Position numbers and translations under genes: made by a program. 64,000 nt of DNA from Acidobacteriota bacterium (GTDB lineage: Bacteria; Acidobacteriota; Terriglobia; Terriglobales; Acidobacteriaceae). The notes beneath the pieces are model-generated. The model made no database searches and had not been told where the DNA came from. It worked only from the letters and a program-made list of their open reading frames with translations. Every line of letters starts with the position of its first letter. The stretch's first letter is position 1. The stretch lies in contig JAJYVU010000007.1 in the NCBI GenBank assembly GCA_021791875.1, positions 1 to 64,000 on the forward strand, written 5' to 3'. Shown here in pieces: positions 26,801 through 35,130 of the stretch.

Positions 26801-27049
26801 GCGGCGCGCGTGCGCCTTCGTCCCATCCTGATGACGATGCTCGTGGCCACCCTGGGCTTGCTGCCGGCCGCCATGTCACACGCCATCGGCTCTGACGCAC
26901 AGCGGCCATTTGCCATCGTGATCGTGGGTGGACTCACATTGACGCTGGTGATCAGCCTCTTCCTGCTGCCAACGCTGTACGTCACCCTGGCGCGCCCTGG
27001 CGACAAGCTTCCGCAAACGGAACAGGAAACAGTGGAACAACACGTCTGA
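23900..27049 (+). CDS. RND efflux pump inner-membrane transporter, HME (CzcA/CusA-like)
   Basis: The 1049-residue protein has the usual length and duplicated 12-TM layout. TM1 follows the N-terminus (LALRQRFLILAIGMLLLIWG). The first porter domain contains EAYPDVAPQWVQVITQWPGH and QITLPIETHMNG. The TM4 motif SLGALDFGMVVDGTVMMVEN matches the heavy-metal-efflux subfamily and not the drug-pump AcrB type. The second half includes ALFGVSIQIGMIMLEYINQL and RLRPILMTMLVATLGLLPAA. It probably exports a divalent or monovalent metal by proton antiport. An SD (GAGGA) precedes the ATG. It is the last gene of the operon, followed by a strong hairpin. No metal-responsive regulator is adjacent. Confidence 0.9.
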   Translation: MIQKIVDLALRQRFLILAIGMLLLIWGAISFHALPIEAYPDVAPQWVQVITQWPGHAPEEVEKQITLPIETHMNGIREMTNMRSHTMFGLSVVTMTFSSHSNDQWNREQVLERLSGISLPGGVTPQIGPDYSPVGQIYWYTLQSTNPNYDLMQLKALQDWVINRRMKSVPGVVGDSSFGGLTREYQVRLNPDKLIEYGLSIGDVERALKENNYNAGGGFIEHGQQMFDVRVIGRMQNTTDIANTVLKQVNGTPVHVSDVGRVIEGHVVRLGRIGETIREPDGTIIDNNDVVEGIVLLQKGAPTEATLKGIEKEVKYLNAHVLPKGVKIVPYLDRSTLIHYTTHTVLTNLTIGFLLVTVILFIFLGNARSAFIVAGTIPFSLLFAATCLNLRHIPANLLSLGALDFGMVVDGTVMMVENIFRVLCREDDKKLSKFELISFAAHEIQRPVFFAVIIIIVAYLPIFALPGVSGLLFTPMAWTVSFALLGALIFALIIAPVLSSFLFRPGMHEWHNPVLVYLEKRYERGLRWCMQNRRIVLWSAGGLLAIMLVLGGSGIIGSEFLPHLDEGAIWARGMLPMSTGPTMGAKVTHKVRLIFASFPETTKIVSQDGRPDDGTDASGFFNTQYYVGLKPQSEWPEPYRSNKALLIAAMDRKLSQEVPYAGWNFSQPIQDNVDEAVSGVRGQNGVKVFGPNLAILAKKAVEVQAALKTVPGVVDTGIYHVMGQPNVNITVSRSLASRYGINVSAIRQAVEGAVGGKVVSQILRGDMRFPLAVRYERQFRTSAQAIASVRILSPTGARVSLGQLCHIRIQEGPSTIFRDDNERFIPIKFDVRGRDLGSTVKQAMQVVQKKVKLPPGYQFVWAGEYTSEQQADHRLDEIIPIAVIGISLLLYFAFNSFKWVLIILLDVALAPLGGLLALLATHTYFSVSSGVGLLALFGVSIQIGMIMLEYINQLRSRGYSIEDAAMEAARVRLRPILMTMLVATLGLLPAAMSHAIGSDAQRPFAIVIVGGLTLTLVISLFLLPTLYVTLARPGDKLPQTEQETVEQHV

Positions 27050-27085
27050 GCAAGATTTCTTGCAGTGGCACGCCCAATCCAAATG

Positions 27086-27121
27086 GAGGCGCGGCTTTCC
27101 CCTCACGAAAAGCCGCGCCTC
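27086..27121. terminator. Strong hairpin after the efflux operon
   Basis: GAGGCGCGGCTTT and AAAGCCGCGCCTC form a perfect 13-bp stem with a 10-nt loop between two convergent genes (efflux pump plus strand, hydrolase minus strand). Without a long U run, termination in either direction is likely but not certain. Confidence 0.6.
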
Positions 27122-27172
27122 TCAAACTCGGACCACGGCATAACAGCAGGAAATCCCCTTCCAGCGAAGCCG

Positions 27173-27745
27173 TCATACCGCAGATGAATCGTCCCGCGGC
27201 TCCTCATCGATCCGCTCAGGCAAGCTCCCTGCAAGATACCAGCCAAAGAGCTTCGCCAGCGGCTCAAGGTGCTGATCCGTGTTATGCGTAAGCCATTCAA
27301 AGTCGCGTGAAATGGCCGCCAGCTTCGGCCAGTCAGCAACCCGCGATGCGATCACCCCATCCCGCGAGGAATAGAGCGCCACACGGCGCTCAGGGCGCTG
27401 CTTCAGCACAACTCCATCCGCCCAGGTCGGAGAACTCACTGCCATCACGTGGAGATCCTCGCGGCCCATCTCCTGCAGCTTGGCCGCAACCGTACCACCC
27501 AGGCTGATGCCTACCAGCAGCGCATTCCGGGGAAGCTCCATCCGCATCAGCTGTTCCACAGAAGCCTCTGCGGCAGCTGCTGGATCATGGTGCGCCAGCT
27601 CAGGCCGAAAAAACGATAGCCGCGGCCAGCGCGGCGTCAGCACTTCGGCCAGCTTATTCACCGTGCCGTTCGGCGAGCCGCCCTTGCCGTGCAACAGATA
27701 GACCGCCGGAATGGAACCTGTGCGCTCCATGGAAATTTCATTCAT
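27173..27745 (-). CDS. Alpha/beta hydrolase, esterase-like
   Basis: The 190-residue protein starts at ATG 27745, which has CAGGAG about 10 nt upstream; the longer open frame reaching 27922 is unsupported. The small alpha/beta-hydrolase fold shows VYLLHGKGGSPNG (oxyanion loop), the nucleophile elbow LLVGISLGGTVAA with Ser in GISLG, VALYSSRDGVI with the likely acid Asp, and HNTDQHLEPLAK with the likely catalytic His. There is no signal peptide, so it is cytoplasmic. The size resembles RdgB-unrelated small serine hydrolases such as YcfP/YdeN. The substrate is unknown. It is monocistronic and convergent with the efflux operon. Confidence 0.75.
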   Translation of the reverse strand: MNEISMERTGSIPAVYLLHGKGGSPNGTVNKLAEVLTPRWPRLSFFRPELAHHDPAAAAEASVEQLMRMELPRNALLVGISLGGTVAAKLQEMGREDLHVMAVSSPTWADGVVLKQRPERRVALYSSRDGVIASRVADWPKLAAISRDFEWLTHNTDQHLEPLAKLFGWYLAGSLPERIDEEPRDDSSAV

Positions 27746-28053
27746 CCGTTCAATGCTCCTGCAACAATCATGCCTTGCCGGTGCTGCCAAAAGCATTGTT
27801 TCACGCACCGCGAAAACATGACCGTTTTGCAGCGTTTTCGGTTCAGGTCTTTGCGAGGCCGAAGCTCCTCGGTGGCTATTTCCTTCAGAAGAAGCCACAC
27901 CCCGCAATATCACCTCGCCCACGGTTGAGCCGAAAGCGCTTGAAACCCTTCATGGCTCGCAACCGCGGCCTGCCTTTGACGAAATGATTTCTGCATTGAC
28001 AGGCGCTTCCTCGAATCATGAAAGTGTGAGCACCGCATCTCACGGGAGGCTCA
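27746..28053. other. Divergent intergenic region
   Basis: About 300 nt lie between the minus-strand hydrolase and the GH2 gene. I see no gene, and promoters for both are presumed. A GGGAGG Shine-Dalgarno immediately precedes the GTG of the GH2 gene. Confidence 0.45.
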
Positions 28054-31026
28054 GTGAAACCAATTACACGCCGCGACGTTCTCAAGACCGGCCTGCTGGC
28101 ACCGGCTGCAACCGCCATGGCGCAGGGCGTCGGCCCCATTCGCTCGGCAACACATGCATGGGACGATGCTTCCGGCCCGCTCAGTGTGCCGGAAACCCTC
28201 ACACCTCCGGCTCCTGGCGCCGGCCGCGAACGCCTCCTGCTCGACTTTGGATGGCGCTTTCACCTCGGCAACGCCAACGATGCCGAAAAGGATTTTCATT
28301 ACGGAAGCTCATGGACCGGCAACTTTGAAAAAACCGGCAACTTTCTGCCCGCCGCCACCGCGGCCTTCGACGATTCCGACTGGAGCGGAATCGACCTCCC
28401 GCATGACTGGGCCGTGGAACTGCCGTTTGTCGACGACCCTGGCCTGCTCAGTGCGGGATTCCATCCCCTCGGGCGCAAATATCCCGCCACCAGCGTGGGA
28501 TGGTACCGGCGCATCTTCGACCTTCCCGCCGAGGACGTCGGCAAACGCATCACGCTCGAATTTGAAGGCGCCTATCGCGACACGCTCGTCGTCTTCAACG
28601 GCTTCTTTGTGGGCCAGCACACTGGCGGATACGACCCCTTCAGCTTTGACGTCACGGACTTCGCCAATCCCGGCCAGCGCAACATCCTGCTGGTGCGTGT
28701 CGACGCCACACAGCGAGACGGCTGGTTTTACGAGGGCGCTGGAATCTACCGCCATGTATGGCTGGTGAAAACCAATCCCGTGCACGTCAAAAAGTGGGGC
28801 ACTTTCGTCCGCTCAGAAATTCGCGGCAACCAGGCCACGCTCTCCGTGCTCACCGAAGTGGAAAATCACGGCAAAGTGCCGGGCAGCGCCCGCGTTGTCT
28901 CGACCATCGTGGATCCTTCGGGCTCAGCCGTCGCCAAAGATGTAACCGCTGCGGCTACAATTCAACCCGGCAGCGAGCGTAACTACCGCCAGAAGATCGA
29001 GATCAGCCATCCCAGCCTCTGGTCCCTCGAAGAACGCAACCGCTACAAACTGCTCACCGAGATTCGCGTCAACGGCAAAACAGTGGACCGCTATGAAACA
29101 ACTTTTGGAATACGCTCCATCCGTTTCGATGCGCAGCATGGCTTTTTCCTCAACGGCAAGCACGTCAAGTTGCGCGGCACATGCAATCACCAGGACCACG
29201 CCGGGGTTGGCGTAGCCGTCCCCGATGCCGTGCAGTACTACCGCATCCGTAAGCTGCAGGAAATGGGCTGCAACGCCATCCGCACCTCGCACAATCCGCC
29301 TACACCTGCGTTGCTCGACGCCTGTGACAGGCTTGGCATGCTCGTCTTCGATGAGACGCGCATGATGTCCTCCAACCCCGAAGGTCTGCATCAGTTCGGC
29401 GACCTGGTCCGGCGCGACCGCAATCGCCCCTGCGTCTTCATGTGGTCCATGGGCAATGAGGAGCCCGTCGCCAACACGCCGCGCGGCGTGCTCATTCTCT
29501 CCGCCATGAAGGCTCTGGCTGCGCGTTACGACGGCAGCCGCCCTGTCTCCATTGCTCCCACCGCCGCCATCGGCACCGGCGGTCTCGCCGTCTGCGATGT
29601 CATCGGCTACAACTACATGGACCCGCAGGCTGCGGCCTACCACAAGACACATCCTGACCGGCCCGTGATGGGAACGGAAAATGTCAGCGCCGTCGGCACG
29701 CGCGGCATTTACATCACAGATCCGTCGAAAGGCTACGTCAGCTCCTACGATCCATACACCACCACTGGCCGTGCTTCCGCGGAAGGTTGGTGGCAGTTCT
29801 GTGATGCACAGCCATGGCTCGCCGGCGGCTTTGTCTGGACCGGTTTCGACTATCGCGGCGAACCTTCGCCCGACGGATGGCCCAACGTCAGCTCGCAGTA
29901 CGGCATCGTCGACACCTGCGGCTTCCCCAAGGATACGTTCTACTATTACCAGTCCTGGTGGACGCAGAAGCCCGTGCTCCATCTGTTTCCGCACTGGAAC
30001 TGGCCCGCATACGAAGGCAGGGAAATCGCCGTCTGGGTCTACTCCAACCTGGACAAGGTAGAGCTCTTCCACAACGGGAAAAGCCTTGGAATAAAAGCCG
30101 TGGAGAAAAACTCCCACGTCGCCTGGAACGTGAAGTATCTTCCCGGCTCGCTTGAAGCGCGCGGCTGGAAAGACGGCAAACATGTGATGACCACTCGCCG
30201 CGACACCACAGGGCCTGCCGCGAAACTCGTCCTGCTCCCGGATCGCAAATCGCTCTCCGCCAATGGCGTCGACGTGGCGATGTTCTCCGTCGCGGTACAG
30301 GATGCGAGCGGACGCGTCGTGCCCATCACCAATAACCTCGTCACCTTCCGCATCACAGGCCCCGCAAGGCTGATCGGCGTCGGCAACGGCGACCCCACGG
30401 ATCAGTCGCCCGACAAGGGCACATCGCGAAAAGCATTCTCCGGTTACTGCATGGCGCTCGTCCAGTCAGACAAATCACCCGGCACGATCACGGTCGAAGC
30501 CACTTCCCCCGGACTCGCCCCCGCAACTGCTTCCGTTGCCTGCCATCCGGCGGAACTCGAACCACAAGTCAGCGTGTGGAAGCGCTCCATCCCGGAAGGC
30601 GAAGGCATCACCGGACTCTGGCGTCCGGTCAATGCCAACGGCGCCGGAGGATTGGTATCGTTCCTGGGTTATGCGCAGGCGTTCACCTTCCGGCAAAAAA
30701 GCGGCAGGCTGGAAGGCAGCGTGGAAAGCTTCGAAGGTTATTTCGGCAACAATGGCATGCCGGTCCCCATCACAGACGGCGCCGTGAACGGCGACCGTAT
30801 CGCCTTCAAGTCTGGCCGCAATACCTATGAAGGCATCATCCAGGGAGATGAAATCAAACTTGAGCGCTCCGTAACATTACCCTTCCACTTCTTGTCGAAG
30901 CCGGAAAAACCCGCGCCCAACCGCCCCGCCATTGGCCCTCCGCCAGACGGCACGGACCCTTCGCTCAATCTTTCCGCGATACTCGACTCGAAATTTCCCG
31001 TGGTGCTCAAACGAGCCGGCAGCTGA
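28054..31026 (+). CDS. Tat-exported glycoside hydrolase family 2 (beta-galactosidase-like)
   Basis: The 990-residue protein uses GTG 28054 behind GGGAGG. The N-terminal ITRRDVLKTGLLAPAATA is a twin-arginine signal. The GH2 sugar-binding jelly roll (SDWSGIDLPHDWAVELPF; EGAYRDTLVVFNGFFVGQHT), the immunoglobulin-like domain and the TIM barrel (GFFLNGKHVKLRGTCNHQD; CNAIRTSHNPP) are in order. The acid/base is Glu469 in MWSMGNEEP and the probable nucleophile is Glu542 in PVMGTENVSA. A DUF4982-like domain (IAVWVYSNLDKVELFHNGKS) and a further beta-rich C-terminal module follow. It is a periplasmic or extracellular exo-beta-galactosidase or relative; substrate specificity is not determined. Confidence 0.9.
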   Translation: MKPITRRDVLKTGLLAPAATAMAQGVGPIRSATHAWDDASGPLSVPETLTPPAPGAGRERLLLDFGWRFHLGNANDAEKDFHYGSSWTGNFEKTGNFLPAATAAFDDSDWSGIDLPHDWAVELPFVDDPGLLSAGFHPLGRKYPATSVGWYRRIFDLPAEDVGKRITLEFEGAYRDTLVVFNGFFVGQHTGGYDPFSFDVTDFANPGQRNILLVRVDATQRDGWFYEGAGIYRHVWLVKTNPVHVKKWGTFVRSEIRGNQATLSVLTEVENHGKVPGSARVVSTIVDPSGSAVAKDVTAAATIQPGSERNYRQKIEISHPSLWSLEERNRYKLLTEIRVNGKTVDRYETTFGIRSIRFDAQHGFFLNGKHVKLRGTCNHQDHAGVGVAVPDAVQYYRIRKLQEMGCNAIRTSHNPPTPALLDACDRLGMLVFDETRMMSSNPEGLHQFGDLVRRDRNRPCVFMWSMGNEEPVANTPRGVLILSAMKALAARYDGSRPVSIAPTAAIGTGGLAVCDVIGYNYMDPQAAAYHKTHPDRPVMGTENVSAVGTRGIYITDPSKGYVSSYDPYTTTGRASAEGWWQFCDAQPWLAGGFVWTGFDYRGEPSPDGWPNVSSQYGIVDTCGFPKDTFYYYQSWWTQKPVLHLFPHWNWPAYEGREIAVWVYSNLDKVELFHNGKSLGIKAVEKNSHVAWNVKYLPGSLEARGWKDGKHVMTTRRDTTGPAAKLVLLPDRKSLSANGVDVAMFSVAVQDASGRVVPITNNLVTFRITGPARLIGVGNGDPTDQSPDKGTSRKAFSGYCMALVQSDKSPGTITVEATSPGLAPATASVACHPAELEPQVSVWKRSIPEGEGITGLWRPVNANGAGGLVSFLGYAQAFTFRQKSGRLEGSVESFEGYFGNNGMPVPITDGAVNGDRIAFKSGRNTYEGIIQGDEIKLERSVTLPFHFLSKPEKPAPNRPAIGPPPDGTDPSLNLSAILDSKFPVVLKRAGS

Positions 31027-31141
31027 CCGGAGGAGCATCCCGCTCACCGGACCGTCTCTCGGATGGCATCACAAAGAGCGCAGGGATGACCCACACCATC
31101 CCCGCGCCATAAGGACGTTACAGTCGACCACGCAGCCAACT

Positions 31142-31807
31142 CTAAGGGTTGGTCTGCAGCTTGCCCGCCTTTGCGGCAGCGCCACGCGTCTCAGGAGCCA
31201 GCGCATGGAATGCCAGTGCCGCAAATGCGCCTCCTGCAAAGTTGGCCAGCAGGTACACCCAGATCTTCGTCCAGGCCACCATCCCCATGAACGAGATGCC
31301 CACGGCCACAGCAGGATTGAAAGCAGCCGAAGCCACTCCGCCCACCGCAAACGCGCCCGCCACCACCGTAAACCCAATCGCCAGCCCAAAGAACGAATTC
31401 CCGTTGTTGTCGTCAGAGGTGGCCGAATTGAGCACCACAAAGACAAGCGCAAACGTAAACAGGAATTCCGCCAGCAACTCCGGCATCACCGCAAGGTGAC
31501 GAATCTGCGGATGATTGATGGGCATGACATACCGAACCACCGCACCCGCCAGGACCGCGCCCATCGCTTGAAACAGCATGTAAGGAATCACGTCCTTCGT
31601 CGCGCACCGCCCGCGAAGCCACACACCCAGCGTCACGGCCGGGTTGTAATGCCCGCCCGAAATGTGTCCGCCTGCGTAAATCATCACCATCAGCACAGAG
31701 CCGATAGCCAGTGGAGGAATCACTCCGTCGCCGCCCGCCAGCACTGACATGCCGATCGTGAATACGAGAAAGAATGTTCCTATCAGTTCCATCAGGTATT
31801 TCTTCAT
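31142..31807 (-). CDS. Aquaporin / MIP-family channel
   Basis: The 221-residue protein starts at ATG 31807, set by GGAGG. Six membrane helices are predicted, with both half-helix signatures GGHYNPAVTLG and SAAFNPAVAVG (NPA boxes) and the start KKYLMELIGTFFLVFTIG. These pores pass water, glycerol or small neutral solutes such as hydrogen peroxide. The longer open frame upstream of 31807 overlaps another gene region and is rejected. It lies downstream of a small winged-helix gene and a peroxiredoxin on the same strand, so peroxide permeation is an attractive but unproven link. Confidence 0.88.
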   Translation of the reverse strand: MKKYLMELIGTFFLVFTIGMSVLAGGDGVIPPLAIGSVLMVMIYAGGHISGGHYNPAVTLGVWLRGRCATKDVIPYMLFQAMGAVLAGAVVRYVMPINHPQIRHLAVMPELLAEFLFTFALVFVVLNSATSDDNNGNSFFGLAIGFTVVAGAFAVGGVASAAFNPAVAVGISFMGMVAWTKIWVYLLANFAGGAFAALAFHALAPETRGAAAKAGKLQTNP

Positions 31808-31892
31808 TGCAACCTCCGTCGTCCTGCACCCGGGCCTTCCGATGCCTGTGCAATAGAGATTTCGCCCGCGGTTCGGCAAATTCCCATGTAGA

Positions 31893-32129
31893 TCAGGCCG
31901 CACTCTCTGTCTTTCGAATTGCGGCCATGCCAACGCCGGTGACCTGCCACTCGCCTCCGGCCTCGGCCGCAAATCCTGCCTCGGCCAGCTCCCGGCTCGC
32001 GCTGCGAATGCGATACAGCGGCAGCCCCGTCCTGGCCGCAACCTCCGATAGCAGAATCGGCCGTTCCATGGCATTGAGAATCTGCTTCGCAGATTCCGTG
32101 AGTTCGCCATCCGGATTCAAACAAGCCAT
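31893..32129 (-). CDS. Small winged-helix-like protein
   Basis: The 78-residue protein reads as a single winged helix: AKQILNAMERPILLSEVAAR, then LYRIRSASRELAEAGFAAEA and a short wing (GEWQVTGVGMAAIRK). It lacks any effector domain. It lies between the peroxiredoxin (about 60 nt upstream, with a hairpin between) and the aquaporin (about 85 nt downstream), on the same strand. It may regulate or merely accompany them. There is no clear family name. Confidence 0.6.
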   Translation of the reverse strand: MACLNPDGELTESAKQILNAMERPILLSEVAARTGLPLYRIRSASRELAEAGFAAEAGGEWQVTGVGMAAIRKTESAA

Positions 32130-32145
32130 TGTGGCCCCATTTCCG

Positions 32146-32171
32146 TCATGGAGCCGCTGCCGGCTCCATGA
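32146..32171 (-). terminator. Hairpin between peroxiredoxin and winged-helix gene
   Basis: TCATGGAGCCG and CGGCTCCATGA form a perfect 11-bp stem with a 4-nt loop (CTGC), 17 nt past the peroxiredoxin stop. No U tract follows, so it may terminate, attenuate or stabilise the 3' end. Confidence 0.5.
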
Positions 32172-32188
32172 CCTGCGATAGGAATGAT

Positions 32189-32842
32189 TCAGACGGCCTT
32201 CTTCGAGAAGTACCAGTCCGTGGTCTCAAAGCCTGCCTTCATGCGTACTTCCGCATCCTCCGTCGTCTTCGGCGGAGGCACGATCACCTTCTCGCCAGGC
32301 TTCCAGTTCGCTGGCGTCGCGATGCCGTGCTTGTCGGTGGCCTGCAGGGCATCCACCAGCCGCAGCACCTCCTGCGTGTTCCGCCCCGTGCTCAGCGGGT
32401 AGTAAATCATCGCCCGCAGAATTCCCTGCGGATCGATTACAAAAAGACACCGGCTGGTTTCCGTCTTGCTCTCGCCCGGCATGATCATGCCGTAGAGCGT
32501 CGCAACTTCCTTGTTCAGATCGGCGATCACCGGGAATGGGATCTTCACGCCGAAATTCTTCTCGATATTACGCACCCACGCGATGTGCGAGAATGTGCTG
32601 TCGATGCTCAGGCCGCACAGCTCCACGCCGCGCTTGCGCAGCTCCGGAGCCAGTTCGGCAAAAGCCACAAATTCCGTCGTGCAAACCGGGGTAAAGTCGG
32701 CTGGATGAGAAAACAGAATCAGCCAGCTTCCCTTAAAGTCTTCCAGCCGCAGCGTTCCATGGGTGGTTTCCGCCTCAAACACAGGTGCTGGCTGACCAAG
32801 GCGCGGAAGGGATTGATTGAGAGGGCTACTGGCAGTGTCCAT
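32189..32842 (-). CDS. Peroxiredoxin, Prx6/1-Cys type
   Basis: The 217-residue protein has GAGGT at good spacing before ATG 32842. The thioredoxin fold contains the peroxidatic Cys54 in SHPADFTPVCTTEF and the C-terminal extension (YPLSTGRNTQEVLRLVDALQ; ATPANWKPGEKVIVPP) typical of the Prx6 subfamily. It reduces hydrogen peroxide and alkyl hydroperoxides in the cytoplasm. Cys76 is present but does not sit in a recognised resolving position. It is first of a possible peroxiredoxin, winged-helix, aquaporin series on the minus strand. Confidence 0.92.
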   Translation of the reverse strand: MDTASSPLNQSLPRLGQPAPVFEAETTHGTLRLEDFKGSWLILFSHPADFTPVCTTEFVAFAELAPELRKRGVELCGLSIDSTFSHIAWVRNIEKNFGVKIPFPVIADLNKEVATLYGMIMPGESKTETSRCLFVIDPQGILRAMIYYPLSTGRNTQEVLRLVDALQATDKHGIATPANWKPGEKVIVPPPKTTEDAEVRMKAGFETTDWYFSKKAV

Positions 32843-33210
32843 TGATTTGACCTCGCATGGATGGAGTTGAGAAAGCTGGAGTTTTTCCTGCCTCCGAAGA
32901 AAGAAGACATCCAGTCGACCAGAGCGCCAGGACGCCTATGAGGGAGCGTCGAGCAGAGTGGTTCACTCCGGGTCGAGGCCAGGAACAGGCCCTACCCCTA
33001 CAAGCTGGCACCGCGGTCCGGCGCGGGCTGTGACCGCTGTCACAGGTTGTATGGCACGCCTTCCGCAACATGCAACTGAGGAGTGCGTCCGCAGTCGTGG
33101 CGGCCACCTTGATTGCCGCCCGGTCCCCAGCCGCCCGCCGGGTCCGACAAGCCTCGGGGCCGGGCAAAATTTCCATCGCCCCGTGCGGAAATTTGCCGCC
33201 ATGCTAAACT

Positions 33211-33230
33211 TTAACTAACTGGTTAATTAA
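33211..33230. promoter_or_regulatory. Near-palindromic TetR-type operator
   Basis: TTAACTAACTGGTTAATTAA reads almost identically on the other strand (8 of 10 base pairs symmetric). It lies directly upstream of the TetR-family gene and its export operon. TetR repressors typically bind 15-20 bp dyads that overlap their own promoter, so autoregulation is inferred. It sits in the otherwise empty 32843-33268 interval between divergent genes. Confidence 0.7.
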
Positions 33231-33268
33231 TAGGGATCGCCACATGGCATCCATCACGGAAAATACCC

Positions 33269-34069
33269 TTGGCCACCAGAACCCATCTCGAAAGAAAAAT
33301 CCGCGGCCAACGCTCGGCGCAGCCCGTGCGCCTCGATCAGCAGGACCCCATCGAAGCCTCGGACGACCGCCGCGAACGTATCTTGCGTGCCGCCATTGCC
33401 GAATTCAGCCAGCACGGCCTGGCCGGAGCACGCACTGACGCCATCGCCGCGGGCGCCGAAGTCAACAAGGCGCTGCTCTACTACTACTTCCATAGCAAGA
33501 CCGAACTCTATGCGGCCGCTCTCGACGCCTCCGCCCAGCAGATGCTCGAGTCGGCGCTGCGCTCCCTCGAACACGAAGGCAGCGCCGGCGAGCGCCTGCT
33601 CCGCACCGCCCTCAATCACTTTGACCGCATCGCGTCGCAGCACGAGTACCGGCAGTTGATCAACCAGGAAATGACGCGCCTGCGGGAAAGCGGCAACGAT
33701 GCCGTTCCGGCCCCGCTGGAAAAGATCTTTAGCGTGCTCATGCGCAAAATGCGCCGCGTACTCGCTGAAGGGATGAAGTCCGGCGAGCTGATCCGCGCTG
33801 ACTGGCTGCAGGTCATCTATGCCGTGCTGGGCGCGAACGTCTTCTATTTCCTCAGCGCGCCCATGATGCGCCATGTCGCCGATTTTGATCCGCTGCACGA
33901 GCGCCAGATTCGCCGCCGCCGCAAGGCCGCACTCCAGCTTCTCGGCGCCGCCCTGTTTACTGACCGGCGACGCGGCGAGCAACTCGTACAGCGCGTCCTG
34001 GCCGACACTCCCATGCCCGCCATCGGGCTCGCATGGAAATTTCACTCATCAGGAGTCAAGTCACGATGA
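33269..34069 (+). CDS. TetR-family transcriptional regulator
   Basis: The 266-residue protein has the DNA-binding domain RRERILRAAIAEFSQHGLAG, then ARTDAIAAGAEVNKALLYYYFHSKTELY, a textbook TetR helix-turn-helix. The C-terminal helical ligand domain resembles the CecR/YbiH group (DUF1956-like). The start is doubtful. TTG 33269 is the first start codon in frame, while a well-placed ATG at 33244 with AGGGA 7 nt upstream is in another frame (see findings). It overlaps the HlyD gene (ATGA) and heads a four-gene export operon that it very likely represses, with operator 33211-33230. Confidence 0.85.
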   Translation: MATRTHLERKIRGQRSAQPVRLDQQDPIEASDDRRERILRAAIAEFSQHGLAGARTDAIAAGAEVNKALLYYYFHSKTELYAAALDASAQQMLESALRSLEHEGSAGERLLRTALNHFDRIASQHEYRQLINQEMTRLRESGNDAVPAPLEKIFSVLMRKMRRVLAEGMKSGELIRADWLQVIYAVLGANVFYFLSAPMMRHVADFDPLHERQIRRRRKAALQLLGAALFTDRRRGEQLVQRVLADTPMPAIGLAWKFHSSGVKSR

Positions 34070-35130
34070 AGGCTCGGCGGAGAATTCTGACTCTGTTTGC
34101 GGTATTGTTGGCCGGCTCCATCGGCTGGTATTTCTGGTCGACGCATCAGGCCAGTGGCCTGCGGCTGGTGGGCACTGTCGATGCCAACGAGGTCATCATC
34201 AGCTCGCAGATTCCCGGCCGCATTACCACCCTGCCCGTGCAGGAGGGCCAGCACATCACCAGCGGCGAACTGGTGGCAACCATTGACAGCGACGATCTGC
34301 AGGCCGCCATGGCCGCCGCCGCCGCAATCGCGCGCAGCGACGCCTTCAAGGTGCAGGAGGCGCGCGACACCCAGGTGCAGCTTTCCGGCCAGACATCCAG
34401 CCAGGTCAGCAACGCCGAGGCGCAGCTCCGCGCCGCCCGCGCCTCTCTCGCGCAGGCGCTCGCCCAATTCGAACATCAGGAAGCGGATACCCGCAGGATT
34501 GTGAGGCTCGCCAAGGACGGCGTCGCCAGCGCCCAGTCCCGGGATGAGGCCGTCACCGCATCCGCAGCGCTCCGCTCTGCCGTAATCGTCGCCAGGGAGA
34601 ACGTCGCCGCCGCGGAAGCCTCCGTGAAAGTCGCACTGGCAAACACCAATCAGGCAAAGGCCGCGGCGCAAACCACCGCCTCCGCCATCGCAGCCATGCA
34701 GAACGCCGACGCCTTGCAACAGCAGGCGGAAATCGAACTGGGCTATGCCGACATCCGCTCGCCTGTCACCGGCATGCTCAACGTGCTGGCGGCGCGTCAG
34801 GGCGAAGTCGTTGCAGCCGGCACTCCCATCGCAACCGTAATGGATCTCTCCCAGACATGGGTCTATGCGCCCCTGCCGGAAACAGAAGCGGATAGCGTGA
34901 AACTCGGCGACACCCTCAAAGTCGAAATGCCGAGCGGCGCCACCACCACCGGAAAAGTGATCGCCAAGGCGGCGCTCGCAGACTTTGCTACGCAGCGCGA
35001 TGTCAATCGCACCAAGCGCGACATCAAGACTGTCCAGATCAAGCTGCTCATCCAGAACCCCGGCGAGCGCTTCGTGCCCGGCATGACGGCCTACGTCTAC
35101 ATCCCCCGCAACCGGCTGGTGAAGCCATGA
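34066..35130 (+). CDS. HlyD/YbhG-like membrane-fusion protein
   Basis: The 354-residue protein starts at ATG 34066, overlapping the TetR stop; AGGAG lies about 10 nt upstream. One N-terminal membrane anchor (ILTLFAVLLAGSIGWYFW) is followed by a lipoyl half-motif (PGRITTLPVQEGQHITSGEL), a long Ala-rich coiled coil (about 90-215), the second half (DIRSPVTGMLNVLAARQGEV) and a beta barrel. It is the periplasmic adaptor of the ABC exporter encoded by the next two genes. The set TetR-HlyD-ATPase-permease mirrors cecR-ybhGFSR of enterics, here with one permease gene. Confidence 0.88.
   Translation: MKARRRILTLFAVLLAGSIGWYFWSTHQASGLRLVGTVDANEVIISSQIPGRITTLPVQEGQHITSGELVATIDSDDLQAAMAAAAAIARSDAFKVQEARDTQVQLSGQTSSQVSNAEAQLRAARASLAQALAQFEHQEADTRRIVRLAKDGVASAQSRDEAVTASAALRSAVIVARENVAAAEASVKVALANTNQAKAAAQTTASAIAAMQNADALQQQAEIELGYADIRSPVTGMLNVLAARQGEVVAAGTPIATVMDLSQTWVYAPLPETEADSVKLGDTLKVEMPSGATTTGKVIAKAALADFATQRDVNRTKRDIKTVQIKLLIQNPGERFVPGMTAYVYIPRNRLVKP

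Noticed and set aside
28924-30183. 419-residue minus-strand ORF
   Set aside because: Antisense shadow of the GH2 gene.
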